A stretch of DNA of 64,000 bases, taken from Gluconacetobacter aggeris (lineage in GTDB: Bacteria; Pseudomonadota; Alphaproteobacteria; Acetobacterales; Acetobacteraceae). Of this stretch, positions 50,762-60,515 are shown in pieces; within the stretch, counting starts at the first letter, position 1, and every line of letters starts with the position of its first letter. The notes under the pieces were generated by a model. The model was not told where the DNA came from. It saw only the letters and a program-made list of their open reading frames with translations, and ran no database searches. The DNA lies in contig NZ_JABEQD010000002.1 of assembly GCF_014174395.1 (NCBI RefSeq), positions 248,001-312,000 of the forward strand, read 5' to 3'. Both the position numbers and the translations under genes were made by a program.

Positions 50762-52252
50762 ATGCCCATCCTTCCCCCCTTCGGCCCGGTGCCCCCTTCC
50801 GTGCTGATCCCGTCCTACGACCGGGCGGCGGTCCGCCCCGGCATCGCGCATCTCAGCGTGGGCAATTTCCACCGCGCGCACCAGGCGGTCTATCTCGACC
50901 GCGTGCTGGCGCGGCCGGGCAACGCACACTGGGGCATCCTGGGCATCGGCGTGATGGACGACGCGCACGAACGCGCCAAGGCCGAGGCGCTGCTGGCGCA
51001 GAACGGCCTCTACACCCTGACCGAATGCCCGGCCGACGCACCCGACAGTGTGCGCTTCGTGGGCTCGATCGTGGACTACCTGCACGCGCCCGACGACCGG
51101 GCGGCCGCCATCCGCCGCCTGGCCGACCCGGCGATCCGCATCGTCAGCCTCACCGTCACCGAAGGCGGCTATTATGTCGACGCCGCCGGCCATTTCCAGC
51201 TCGACCACCCTACCATCGCCGAGGACCTGGCCCGCCAGGTACCGCACACCGTCTTCGGCCTGGTGACCGAGGCCCTGCGCCTGCGCCGCGATGCCGGCAC
51301 CGGCCCGTTCACCGTCCTGTCCTGCGACAACCTCCCGCATAACGGCCGCGTCGCCCGCACCGCCTTCCTGGCCTGGGCCCGCGCCCGCGACGCCGAACTG
51401 GCCGACTGGATCGAAGCCCAAATCACCTTCCCCAACACCATGGTCGACCGCATCACGCCGGCGGTGGGCCCGCTGGACGTCACGCGGCTCGATGCCGGCA
51501 GCGGGGTCGAGGACCGCGTGCCCGTCTTCTGCGAGGATTTCATCCAGTGGGTGATCGAGGATCATTTCTGCGCCGGCCGTCCGCCACTGGAAGAAGTCGG
51601 CGTGCTGTTCACCGGCGACGTCACACCCTACGAGCAGGTCAAGCTGCGCATGCTCAACGCTTCGCATTCCATGCTGGGCCTGCCGGGCATGCTGATGGGC
51701 TACCGCATCGTCAGCGACATCATGCACAATCCCGACGTCGTGGCGCTGCTGGACCATTCCCTCGCCCAGGACGCCGAGCCGCTGCTCCAGGCCCCGCCGG
51801 GCATGGAACTGCACGAATACGCGGCACAGCTCCTGCGCCGCTTCAGCAACGTGGCCATCAGCGACCAGCTTCCCCGCATCGCCTCCGACAGCGCATCGAA
51901 ACTGCCGGTCTTCGTCCGTCCCACGGCCGAGGGCACGCTGGCACGCGGCGCGGATGCGTCGCGCATCGCCTTCCTGCTGTCCTGCTTCGCCGAATATCTG
52001 CGCGGCCACGACGATAACGGCGCCACGTACGAGATCCACGAACCCCATCTGGGCCCCGACGACCTGGCCCTGGCGGCGGACGCGGACCCGGCAAAGGCGC
52101 TCGACATGTCGGTCTTCGCCGGCTGGGGCCTGCGCGACCATCCGGCCTTCGTGGAATTGTTCGCCCGGACCCGTACCGCGCTGCGCACCGGGGGCACCCG
52201 CGCCTGCCTCCGCCAGCTCATCAGCCCCCCGGACTCCGCCCCTTCCTCCTGA
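50762..52252 (+). CDS. Polyol (mannitol-type) 2-dehydrogenase, long-chain family
   Basis: This 496-residue NAD-dependent dehydrogenase belongs to the mannitol dehydrogenase/fructuronate reductase family: HLSVGNFHRAHQAVYLD at the Rossmann start, FPNTMVDRITP and the catalytic KLRMLNASHSMLG (K-x4-N-x2-H). It interconverts mannitol or arabitol with the ketose in the cytoplasm. AGGGA sits nine bases before ATG 50762. Its place next to gcd and the aldehyde dehydrogenase suits sugar-alcohol use in acetic acid bacteria, but the exact polyol is not fixed by sequence. Confidence 0.92.
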   Translation: MPILPPFGPVPPSVLIPSYDRAAVRPGIAHLSVGNFHRAHQAVYLDRVLARPGNAHWGILGIGVMDDAHERAKAEALLAQNGLYTLTECPADAPDSVRFVGSIVDYLHAPDDRAAAIRRLADPAIRIVSLTVTEGGYYVDAAGHFQLDHPTIAEDLARQVPHTVFGLVTEALRLRRDAGTGPFTVLSCDNLPHNGRVARTAFLAWARARDAELADWIEAQITFPNTMVDRITPAVGPLDVTRLDAGSGVEDRVPVFCEDFIQWVIEDHFCAGRPPLEEVGVLFTGDVTPYEQVKLRMLNASHSMLGLPGMLMGYRIVSDIMHNPDVVALLDHSLAQDAEPLLQAPPGMELHEYAAQLLRRFSNVAISDQLPRIASDSASKLPVFVRPTAEGTLARGADASRIAFLLSCFAEYLRGHDDNGATYEIHEPHLGPDDLALAADADPAKALDMSVFAGWGLRDHPAFVELFARTRTALRTGGTRACLRQLISPPDSAPSS

Positions 52253-52391
52253 TCACACAATGACACGAAAACTTGATATCGTTTCACATAGGGTCGAAAC
52301 GTTGTTACGGACCGCATGGCCGCCGCGATCGCGACGCTTCGACAACGCGCCGCGCAATCGCAATCCGTTTTCAACAATTATCGGATAGCTC

Positions 52392-54779
52392 ATGAAAAAT
52401 CGAAACGGGACGCCTCCCGTACTGACCATTACCGCCGGGATATTCATCCTGATCGGCCTCTATCTGCTGGCCGGGGGCGCCTGGCTCGCCACGCTCGGCG
52501 GGTCGCCTTATTACGTCATCGCCGGCCTGGCGATGCTGGTCACGGCAGGGCTGCTGTTCCGTGGACGGCGCGAGGCCCTGTGGGTCTACGCGCTGCTGCT
52601 GATCGGCACGATGGTCTGGGCGGTGAAGGAAGTCGGCTTCGATTTCTGGGCTCTCGCGCCGCGCGGCGACGTGCTGGTGCCGCTGGGCATCTGGCTGCTG
52701 CTGCCGCCGGTCACGCGCCACCTCACCCCTGCCGGCGTGGCGACCGTCCTGCCGCTGCGCGCCTCCGTGGTGGCCGCGATCGCCGTCGTCGCCGCCGCCC
52801 TGGTCCAGGACCCGCAGGACAAGGCAGGCGCCCTGCCCCAGCTCGCCAGCAACGCGCCCACGCCGGGCGACGCCACCGCGATGCCCGATGAAGACTGGCG
52901 GGCCTATGGCCGCACCCAGTTCGGCGACCGTTTCAGCCCGCTGAAGCAGATTACCCCGGCCAATGTGCATGACCTGAAAGTCGCCTGGACCTTCCGCACC
53001 GGCGACATGAAGCGGCCGGACGATCCGGGCGAGATCACCGACGAGGTCACGCCGATCAAGATCCGCGACACGGTCTATCTGTGCTCGCCGCACCAGATCC
53101 TGTTCGCGCTGGACGCCGCGACCGGCAAGCTGAAGTGGAAGTTCGATCCCAAGATCACCTACAACGCCACCTTCCAGCACATGACCTGCCGTGGCGTCTC
53201 CTATCATGAGACCCAGCCGGGCGCCGAGACGATCGACGGCGCGCAAGCCCCGAACGACTGCGCGCGCCGCATCTTCCTGCCGACCAATGACGGCCATCTC
53301 TACGCGCTGGACGCCGAGACCGGCGAACGCTGCTCCCATTTCGGCGATAACGGCGTGATCGACCTCCAGGAGCACATGACGGTGAAGACGCCGGGCTTCT
53401 ACGAGGCCACGTCGCCGCCGGTCGTGACCGACAAGGCCGTCATCGTCTCGGGCGCGGTGATGGACAATTACTCGACGCATGAACCCTCGGGCGTCACCCG
53501 CGGCTTCGACGTCTATACCGGCCAGTTGATCTGGGCCTTCGACCCCGGCAACCCCGACCCGAACGAAATGCCGTCCGAAACGCATCATTTCGTCCCCAAC
53601 TCGCCCAATTCCTGGATCGTGTCGTCCTACGACCCGAAACTGAACCTGATCTACATCCCCATGGGCGTGCAGACCCCCGACATCTGGGGCGGCAACCGCA
53701 ACGCGGACTCCGAGCGCTATGCCAGCGCGATCGTGGCGCTGAACGCCGATACCGGCAAGCTGGCCTGGTCCTACCAGACCGTCCATCACGATCTGTGGGA
53801 CATGGACATCCCCGCCCAGCCCAGCCTGGTCGATATCCGCACCGCGTCGGGTGACATCGTGCCGGCGCTGTACGCCCCGGCCAAGACCGGCAACATCTTC
53901 GTGCTGGACCGCCGCACCGGCACGCTGATCGTCCCCGCGCCGGAGACCAAGGTGCCGCAGGGCCCGGCCCCGGGCGACCATCTCTCCCCCACCCAGCCCT
54001 TCTCGGAGCTGACCTTCCGTCCCAAGAACAACCTGACGGATGCCGACATGTGGGGCGGCACCATGTTCGACCAGCTCATGTGCCGCATCATGTTCCACCA
54101 GTTGCGCTATGAGGGGCCGTTCACCCCGCCGTCGCTGCAGGGCACGCTGGTGTTCCCGGGCAATCTGGGCATGTTCGAATGGGGCGGCCTGGCGGTCGAT
54201 CCGCAGCGGCAGGTCGCCATCGCCAACCCGATCGCCATCCCCTTCGTCTCGCGCCTGATCCCGCGCGGCCCCAACAACCCGGCCTCGCCGGACAATTCCA
54301 AGCCCTCGGGTTCGGAAACCGGGGTCCAGCCGCAGTTCGGCGTGCCCTATGGCGTGACGCTCAACCCGTTCCTCTCTCCGCTGGGCCTGCCCTGCAAGCA
54401 GCCGGGCTGGGGCTATCTGGCCGGCATCGACCTGGCGACGAACAAGATCGTGTGGATGCACCGCAACGGCACGATCCGCGACAGCGCCCCGGTCCCCCTG
54501 CCCTTCAAGGTGGGCATCCCCAGCCTGGGCGGTCCGCTGACCACGGCGGGCGGCGTCGCCTTCCTGACCTCGACGGCCGATTATTATATCCGCGCCTACG
54601 ACGTCACCACCGGCCGCCAGCTCTGGCAGGACCGCCTGCCCGCAGGCGGCCAGTCGACCCCGATGAGCTATGCGGTGGGCGGGCGTCAGTTCATCGTCAC
54701 GGCCGATGGCGGCCACGGCTCGTTCGGCACCAAACTGGGCGACTACGTGGTGGCCTACGCCCTGCCGGAGGCCCACTGA
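52392..54779 (+). CDS. gcd: Membrane-bound PQQ-dependent glucose dehydrogenase
   Basis: This quinoprotein oxidises D-glucose to gluconolactone in the periplasm and passes electrons to ubiquinone. The 795-residue length matches the family. Five hydrophobic helices occupy residues ~10-145, followed by a periplasmic eight-bladed propeller starting DWRAYGRTQFGDRFSPL and containing THHFVPNSPNSW and YQTVHHDLWDMDIPAQP. The conserved GGHGSFGTKLGDY is at the C-terminus. No subunit is needed. The ATG 52392 lacks a good Shine-Dalgarno. CGTTTC/GAAACG arms near 52280 may be an operator. Confidence 0.97.
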   Translation: MKNRNGTPPVLTITAGIFILIGLYLLAGGAWLATLGGSPYYVIAGLAMLVTAGLLFRGRREALWVYALLLIGTMVWAVKEVGFDFWALAPRGDVLVPLGIWLLLPPVTRHLTPAGVATVLPLRASVVAAIAVVAAALVQDPQDKAGALPQLASNAPTPGDATAMPDEDWRAYGRTQFGDRFSPLKQITPANVHDLKVAWTFRTGDMKRPDDPGEITDEVTPIKIRDTVYLCSPHQILFALDAATGKLKWKFDPKITYNATFQHMTCRGVSYHETQPGAETIDGAQAPNDCARRIFLPTNDGHLYALDAETGERCSHFGDNGVIDLQEHMTVKTPGFYEATSPPVVTDKAVIVSGAVMDNYSTHEPSGVTRGFDVYTGQLIWAFDPGNPDPNEMPSETHHFVPNSPNSWIVSSYDPKLNLIYIPMGVQTPDIWGGNRNADSERYASAIVALNADTGKLAWSYQTVHHDLWDMDIPAQPSLVDIRTASGDIVPALYAPAKTGNIFVLDRRTGTLIVPAPETKVPQGPAPGDHLSPTQPFSELTFRPKNNLTDADMWGGTMFDQLMCRIMFHQLRYEGPFTPPSLQGTLVFPGNLGMFEWGGLAVDPQRQVAIANPIAIPFVSRLIPRGPNNPASPDNSKPSGSETGVQPQFGVPYGVTLNPFLSPLGLPCKQPGWGYLAGIDLATNKIVWMHRNGTIRDSAPVPLPFKVGIPSLGGPLTTAGGVAFLTSTADYYIRAYDVTTGRQLWQDRLPAGGQSTPMSYAVGGRQFIVTADGGHGSFGTKLGDYVVAYALPEAH

Positions 54780-55038
54780 CCGTCAACCCTCTGTCCGCGA
54801 TAAAATTATCAATAATTTGTGATTGTTAAAATTCACGGTTTATTGATTAATATTTTGTCACGATGCTACCGAACAGGTTGCAGGCTGCCGGGCGGCTCCA
54901 TAAGAGGGGCCGCCCGGCACAAGACGGACAGGGATGGAAACCCGCTTTTCATGCCCGGAGGTCCGCACACACGGCGACCTGCCACCGCGCATGACAGAGG
55001 GGTGATACCATGCGGCTTCCATCCACCAGAGATCCTTC

Positions 55039-56385
55039 ATGATCGGCCGCACCGCCATCCTGCGCCTCGCCGCCGGCGCGGTCGGCCTCGGCGCCGTCGC
55101 CGGCGCGGGCTTCCTGGCCTATGCGCTGCATCCCGCCATCGCCCCGATCGCGCCACCAGCCGCCACCAGCTTCCCCGCCGAGAGCGTCGAGCGCGGGCGC
55201 GTCCTCGCCGCCGGCGGCTATTGCGCGGAATGCCACACAAGGCGCGACGGGCAGCCGGGCATCCCCCTGGCCGGCGACTACGCCATGGCCACGCCGTTCG
55301 GCACCATCTATTCCAGCAACATCACCCCCGACGCCCAGACCGGCATCGGGCGCTGGTCGCTGGCCGCCTTTACCCGCGCCATGCGCTACGGCGTGTCGCG
55401 TGACGGCGCCAACCTGTTCCCCGCCTTCCCGTTCGATCATTTCACGCACATGACCGACGGCGACATCGCCGACGTCTATGCGTATCTGATGGCGCAGAAG
55501 CCCGTGCATTCGGTCAAGCGCGAGAACACGCTCCCCTTCCCGTTCGACCTGCGCATCCTCCAGGCCGGCTGGAAGCTGATGTTCCTCCATCCGGGCGCCT
55601 ACCGGAACGACCCGGCGCATGACGCGCAGTGGAATCGCGGCGCCTACCTCGCCGAGGGGCTGAGCCATTGCAGCGCCTGCCACACCCCGCGCAACGCGAT
55701 GGGTGCGGAAAAGGCGAGCGCCCCCTATGACGGCGCCCCGGTCGATAACTGGATCGCCCCGCCGCTCAACGCCGCCAACCCCACCCCCGTCACCTGGACG
55801 GAAGACGAATTCTTCCAGTATCTGCGCTACGGCGTCGCCCCGCTGCATGGCAGCGCCGCCGGCCCGATGTCCCCCGTGGTGCATGGCGGGCTGAGCGAGA
55901 TGCCGGAAGCCGACGTGCATGCCATCGCCCATTACCTGGCCAATATCGACCATGCCGATGCCCGCCAGCCCGGCGACGCCCGGCACCTGACGGCGGCGAT
56001 GGCCACCTCCACCCGCGACCTGACGACGCCGCAGACCTCCGACCCCGACGCACGACTCTACCAGGGCGCCTGCTCTGCCTGTCACGCCAATACCGGCGCC
56101 AGGCCGGTGCTGGGCCGCCCCGAACTGGCCCTGAACAACGCGCTGTGGCTGTCCGAGCCGACCAACCTCTATCAGGTCATCCTGCGCGGCATCGGCACCG
56201 AGGAAGGACAGGCGGGCATCACCATGCCCAGCTTCTACCATGCGCTGACCGATGCCGATCTGGCGCGCCTCGCCGCCTATCTGCGCCGTACCCGCACCAC
56301 CCTGCCGCCCTGGACCGACCTGGAGAAGAAAGCCGCCGCCGTCCGCGCGACGCTTCCCGCCCCTCCGGTCGCCGCGTCCCATTGA
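55039..56385 (+). CDS. Cytochrome c subunit of membrane-bound aldehyde dehydrogenase (three haems)
   Basis: This 448-residue exported cytochrome has three CxxCH haem sites: CAECH (~residue 62), CSACH (~215) and CSACH (~346), each with a later methionine ligand. An N-terminal helix (residues ~8-30) anchors it. Such triple-haem subunits take electrons from the molybdenum/Fe-S subunits and reduce ubiquinone. It is first of a three-gene operon. The 259-bp upstream region is AT-rich around 54800-54860 and probably holds the promoter. Confidence 0.93.
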   Translation: MIGRTAILRLAAGAVGLGAVAGAGFLAYALHPAIAPIAPPAATSFPAESVERGRVLAAGGYCAECHTRRDGQPGIPLAGDYAMATPFGTIYSSNITPDAQTGIGRWSLAAFTRAMRYGVSRDGANLFPAFPFDHFTHMTDGDIADVYAYLMAQKPVHSVKRENTLPFPFDLRILQAGWKLMFLHPGAYRNDPAHDAQWNRGAYLAEGLSHCSACHTPRNAMGAEKASAPYDGAPVDNWIAPPLNAANPTPVTWTEDEFFQYLRYGVAPLHGSAAGPMSPVVHGGLSEMPEADVHAIAHYLANIDHADARQPGDARHLTAAMATSTRDLTTPQTSDPDARLYQGACSACHANTGARPVLGRPELALNNALWLSEPTNLYQVILRGIGTEEGQAGITMPSFYHALTDADLARLAAYLRRTRTTLPPWTDLEKKAAAVRATLPAPPVAASH

Positions 56386-56413
56386 GAACCCCATTGAGAA
56401 ACGGAGTCCCGAC

Positions 56414-56887
56414 ATGACGAGTTTTCGGCTCAATGGCCATGACGTATCGGTCGACGTTCCCGACGACACCCCGCTCCTGTGGGTGATCCGTGACGAAATC
56501 GGCCTCACCGGCACCAAGTTCGGCTGCGGCATCGGCATGTGCGGCGCCTGCACCGTGCATGTGGGCGGCCGCGCCACCCGCTCCTGCATCACCCCGGTCT
56601 CGGCGGTCCAGGGCGCGGAGATCACGACCATCGAGGGTCTGGACCCGGCGGGCGCCCACCCGGTGCAGGAAGCCTGGAAGGATCTCCAGGTCCCGCAATG
56701 CGGCTACTGCCAGTCCGGCCAGATCATGCAGGCCGCCAGCCTGCTGCACGACTACCCGCAGCCGACCGACGAGGACATCGATGCGGTGATGGGCGGCTCG
56801 CTGTGCCGCTGCATGACCTATATCCGCATTCGCGACGCCATCAAGAAGGCCGCTGCGGCCACGCGGGGAGAACCGTCCAATGGGTAA
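56414..56887 (+). CDS. [2Fe-2S] subunit of molybdopterin aldehyde dehydrogenase
   Basis: This 157-residue small subunit has a plant-type cluster (FGCGIGMCGACTVHV) and a second all-helical cluster domain (CGYCQSGQIM...GGSLCRCMTY), as in the xanthine oxidase family. It relays electrons from the molybdenum centre to the cytochrome subunit. It follows the cytochrome gene by 28 bp and overlaps the large subunit by 8 bp. Confidence 0.95.
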   Translation: MTSFRLNGHDVSVDVPDDTPLLWVIRDEIGLTGTKFGCGIGMCGACTVHVGGRATRSCITPVSAVQGAEITTIEGLDPAGAHPVQEAWKDLQVPQCGYCQSGQIMQAASLLHDYPQPTDEDIDAVMGGSLCRCMTYIRIRDAIKKAAAATRGEPSNG

Positions 56888-59207
56888 GCTCGGTCGGATG
56901 GACCTCGGCCAGCGGGCCGGCAACGAGGCCGCGAACGGCCTCTCGCGGCGCGGCTTCCTGATGGCGGCCGTGGGCGCGGGCGTCATGTTCGGCTTCCCCG
57001 CCGCCCGCGCCGCCCAGCAATTCATGGCGCCCGGCCTGCCCGGCGACGGCGCGTTCGAACCCACGATCTGGTGCGCCATCGCGCCCGACGGCACCATCAC
57101 CGTCAACATCATCCGCGCCGAGATGGGCCAGCATGTCGGCACCGCCCTGGCCCGCATCATCGCCGACGAGATGAACGCGGACTGGGACCGCGTGAAGATC
57201 AATTACGTGGACAGCGACCCGAAATGGGGCCTGATGGTCACCGGCGGAAGCTGGTCGGTGTGGATGACGTGGGATGTCTTCCGCCAGGCCGGCGCCGCCG
57301 CGCGCCTCGCCCTGACCGATGCCGGCGCCACCCTGCTCGGCGTCCCCGCCGCCCAGTGCACCACCCGCGACGGCATGGTGATCGCCGGCGCGAAAAGCAT
57401 CAGCTACGGCGACATCGTGGCCCGCGCCCACCCCACGCGCAGCTTCACGCCCGACGAGTTGGCCAAGCTGCCGCTGAAACCGGCCACCGAACGCCACCTG
57501 ATCGGCAACAAGGCCCTGAAGGCGCTGGATATCCCGGCCAAGACCAACGGCACCGCACTCTACGGCATCGACGCCAAGGTCGACGGCATGGTCTATGCCC
57601 GCCCCAAGATGCCGCCCACCCGCTACGGCTCGCGCGTACGTTCGGTCGATGACAGCGCCGCCCGCACCATCAAGGGCTATCAGCGCTACCTGGTGATCGA
57701 GGACCCGTCGGAAGTCGTACAGGGCTGGGTGGTCGCCATCGCCGACACCTACAGCGCCGCGATCCGCGCCGCCGACCTGCTGAAGGTGGATTGGACCCCC
57801 GGCGAGACGATCAACGTCTCCGAAAAGGACATTATCGACCACGGCCGCGCCCAGATCGACCGCAAGGATGGCGGCGTGATGGTGTTCGACGACAAGGGCG
57901 TGGATTCCACCTTCGCCGCCGCCGCCTCCACCTTCTCGCAGGATTACACCTGCGCCTCGGTGATGCACTACCAGCTCGAACCCACCAACGCGCTGGCATT
58001 CGAGAAGGACGGCATCTTCGAAATCCACGCCGGCAACCAGTGGCAGTCGCTGATCCTGCCGACACTGGCCAAGGCGCTCGACCGGCCGGAGAAGAGCATC
58101 GTCCTGCGCAGCTACCTGCTGGGCGGCGGCTTCGGCCGCCGGCTGAACGGCGACTACATGATCCCGGCGGCCCTGGCGTCGAAGACGCTGGGCAAGCCCG
58201 TCAAGCTGATCCTGACGCGCTCGGACGACATGCAGTTCGATTCCTTCCGCTCGCCCTCGATCCAGCGCATCCGCGTCGCCTTCGACGGCCAGAAGGCCAT
58301 CACCGCCATGGAATACCACGCCTCCGCCGGCTGGCCGACGCAGGTCATGGCGGCGGCCTTCATGTCCAAGGGCGTGGACGGCAAACCGTACGACCCGTTC
58401 GCCATCGCCGGCGGCGACCATTGGTACGAGGTCGGGCCGCTGCGCGTCCGCGCCCTCTCCAACGACCTCGCCAACCGCACCTTCCGTCCCGGCTGGCTGC
58501 GCTCGGTCAGCCCCGGCTGGGTGAGCTGGGGCCTGGAATCCTCATGGGATGAAATCGCCCATATCCAGGGCAAGGACCCGGTCCAGTTCCGGCTGGAGCA
58601 CCTCACCGGCGCCGGCCGCAACAAGGGCGAAGCGCCGGATTCCACCGGCGGCGCGCTGCGCCAGGCCGCCGTCGTCCGCCGCGTGGCGGAAAAGGCCGGC
58701 TGGGGCCGCACCATGCCCAAGGACACCGCGCTGGGCATCGCCACCACCTTCGGCCAGGAACGCGGCATGCCGACCTGGATCGCCTGCGCCGCCCAGGTCC
58801 ATGTCGACCGCGCCACCGGCATCGTGCGCTGCCAGAAACTGAGCATCGTGGTCGATGCCGGCACCATCGTCGATCCCGACGGCGCCCGCGCCCAGACCGA
58901 GGGCGCGGCCCTGTGGGGCCTGAGCATGGCATTGTTCGAGGGTTCGGAGATCGTCGGCGGCCTGCCCCGCGACCGCAACCTCAACACCTACACCCCGCTG
59001 CGCATCGCCGACGTGCCGGAGATGGAGATCGAATTCCTTCCCAGCACCGAAAAGCCGACCGGCCTGGGCGAGCCCGGCACCACGGTCATCGCCCCCGCCA
59101 TAGGCAATGCGATCTTCAACGCCGTGGGCGTGCGCATGCGCCACCTGCCGATCCGCCCGGCGGACGTGCTGCGCGCATTGACGGAAAAGGGTGGCGCCGC
59201 CACCTGA
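56880..59207 (+). CDS. Molybdopterin large subunit of membrane-bound aldehyde dehydrogenase (xanthine oxidase family)
   Basis: This is a 775-residue catalytic subunit. A twin-arginine signal (SRRGFLMAAVGAGV) sends the folded, cofactor-loaded protein to the periplasm. LGGGFGRRLNGDY binds the cofactor region, and GLGEPGTTVIAPAIGNAIF carries the catalytic glutamate. With the Fe-S and three-haem subunits it would oxidise aldehydes such as acetaldehyde to acids. Isoquinoline 1-oxidoreductases share this architecture, so the substrate is inferred from the organism type and partner cytochrome. Confidence 0.92.
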   Translation: MGKLGRMDLGQRAGNEAANGLSRRGFLMAAVGAGVMFGFPAARAAQQFMAPGLPGDGAFEPTIWCAIAPDGTITVNIIRAEMGQHVGTALARIIADEMNADWDRVKINYVDSDPKWGLMVTGGSWSVWMTWDVFRQAGAAARLALTDAGATLLGVPAAQCTTRDGMVIAGAKSISYGDIVARAHPTRSFTPDELAKLPLKPATERHLIGNKALKALDIPAKTNGTALYGIDAKVDGMVYARPKMPPTRYGSRVRSVDDSAARTIKGYQRYLVIEDPSEVVQGWVVAIADTYSAAIRAADLLKVDWTPGETINVSEKDIIDHGRAQIDRKDGGVMVFDDKGVDSTFAAAASTFSQDYTCASVMHYQLEPTNALAFEKDGIFEIHAGNQWQSLILPTLAKALDRPEKSIVLRSYLLGGGFGRRLNGDYMIPAALASKTLGKPVKLILTRSDDMQFDSFRSPSIQRIRVAFDGQKAITAMEYHASAGWPTQVMAAAFMSKGVDGKPYDPFAIAGGDHWYEVGPLRVRALSNDLANRTFRPGWLRSVSPGWVSWGLESSWDEIAHIQGKDPVQFRLEHLTGAGRNKGEAPDSTGGALRQAAVVRRVAEKAGWGRTMPKDTALGIATTFGQERGMPTWIACAAQVHVDRATGIVRCQKLSIVVDAGTIVDPDGARAQTEGAALWGLSMALFEGSEIVGGLPRDRNLNTYTPLRIADVPEMEIEFLPSTEKPTGLGEPGTTVIAPAIGNAIFNAVGVRMRHLPIRPADVLRALTEKGGAAT

Positions 59208-59212
59208 AATGA

Positions 59213-59304
59213 CCCCGGTTTGAACAAGCCTGTTTGAACCGGGGCAGAGACCGGGGCCTGGCGGCAAACGCGCGCGCACAACATTCCGACGCGCGTTTGC
59301 CGCC
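59213..59304 (+). terminator. Two strong hairpins after the aldehyde dehydrogenase operon
   Basis: Hairpin one has CCCCGGTT/AACCGGGG with an inner AACA/TGTT stem (59213-59244). Hairpin two has perfect 15-bp arms GGCGGCAAACGCGCG and CGCGCGTTTGCCGCC (59260-59274 and 59290-59304). No T-run is present. CCGACGCGCGTTT in the second resembles the interior of repeat F1, so it may be a degraded relative. Confidence 0.55.
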
Positions 59305-59329
59305 CGCGCTCATCGCGCCCCATTTCCGG

Positions 59330-60370
59330 TCACGCTTTAAGATCGGCCGAGGCTTTCGCCCGCTTCAGCATCATTCCATTGGCCAGCTTGAACAATTTAT
59401 ACGGAAGGATCTGCCGCGACACCTCGGTCCGCACGAGCGGCGTCAACCCGAAACCGGCAAGAAACTTCGCGCTGTTGACCGATCCGTAGCTATCGAAATC
59501 GAATGTCAGGCCCATCCGGTCGGCCAGTTCGATGGACTTCCAGAGCAGCAGCGCATTCACCCCACCGATCCCGCAGGACATATCGCGCGCCGACTGCCAG
59601 AAATACGCGTTGGACGCCCCCCAGACGATGATGGCGGCCGCGATTTTTTTCCCGTCCCGGTTCCGGGCCGTCAGGATGACGGCCTGATTTCGTATCTTGG
59701 CCGCATTGAAAATGCGTTCCATCGTCTCGAAATCGTTCCTGTTTTCCTTTTCCGACCTGTTCAGCAGCGACAGCCTCACAAAATCGGAAAAATCATATCC
59801 ATAATCGACCGAGACAAGCTGCTGTGCCGACCGTATGACATTTCTGGTCTTCTGATCGCAGTTTTTCCATATCGACTGGATATCCGACGGATAGAAAACA
59901 CGAAACGTAAACTGCTCCTCGCAAGTAAAATCCTGGAGCGAAAAGCCAAAGGCGGATTCGTCACCGGGCGGAAGACGAATCCTGATGCTGTCGTGCCTGG
60001 GCAACCGACCGACAAGTTCCTCGATCAGGTTTCGGACATTCTGCGCATGTTTGAAGGGCTTCGACGGCGGAAGATAAAAGGTCGGCCCCAATGTCCGCGT
60101 ATAAATCGGCATGCCGATACAGGTAAAACCCATCCTTTTCGACAGGAACACCGGCATACTCAGCCGCAGGATCCCAGCATGCCGGATCTCGATAATTTCG
60201 AAATTTCCATTGGTGGCGGCATCCATCCACCATTCTTCATTAAAAGGATCGGGATGCTTCGCATTCCTGGGGCCGAGACATATCGAAAACAAGGCATCAG
60301 ACTCAGAATTTTCCCTGCTTCCGTCCAATACGACACGAGAAAAATCCACTGTCATTTCATTATCATTCAT
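59330..60370 (-). CDS. FemAB/GNAT-like acyltransferase, lower GC, probably acquired
   Basis: This 346-residue protein has the double-GNAT layout of FemAB/BioF2-like (Acetyltransf_6) enzymes: substrate-contact MPVFLSKRMGFTCIGMPIYTRT in the N-half, KNCDQKTRNVIRSAQ and the CoA-site-like YFWQSARDMSCGIGGVNALL in the C-half. The acyl donor and acceptor are unknown; relatives modify polysaccharide or peptidoglycan precursors. Base composition is clearly lower in GC than the rest of the window, with many AAA and ATT codons, which suggests horizontal transfer. ATG 60370 (MNDNEMTV) is chosen over an upstream ATG at 60388. Confidence 0.8.
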   Translation of the reverse strand: MNDNEMTVDFSRVVLDGSRENSESDALFSICLGPRNAKHPDPFNEEWWMDAATNGNFEIIEIRHAGILRLSMPVFLSKRMGFTCIGMPIYTRTLGPTFYLPPSKPFKHAQNVRNLIEELVGRLPRHDSIRIRLPPGDESAFGFSLQDFTCEEQFTFRVFYPSDIQSIWKNCDQKTRNVIRSAQQLVSVDYGYDFSDFVRLSLLNRSEKENRNDFETMERIFNAAKIRNQAVILTARNRDGKKIAAAIIVWGASNAYFWQSARDMSCGIGGVNALLLWKSIELADRMGLTFDFDSYGSVNSAKFLAGFGLTPLVRTEVSRQILPYKLFKLANGMMLKRAKASADLKA

Positions 60371-60515
60371 TGAAGGTTTTATTATCAATGCTTCAAATAC
60401 ATAAAAAGAAACAAATCAATAAAGATTGACACTTTCCATTCACTCCCCCCTGCCACGAATATCCGTGTGGCGCTCCCTGGCGCCCGCCCCCCTTGCGTCC
60501 CGACGGACCTGAAGC

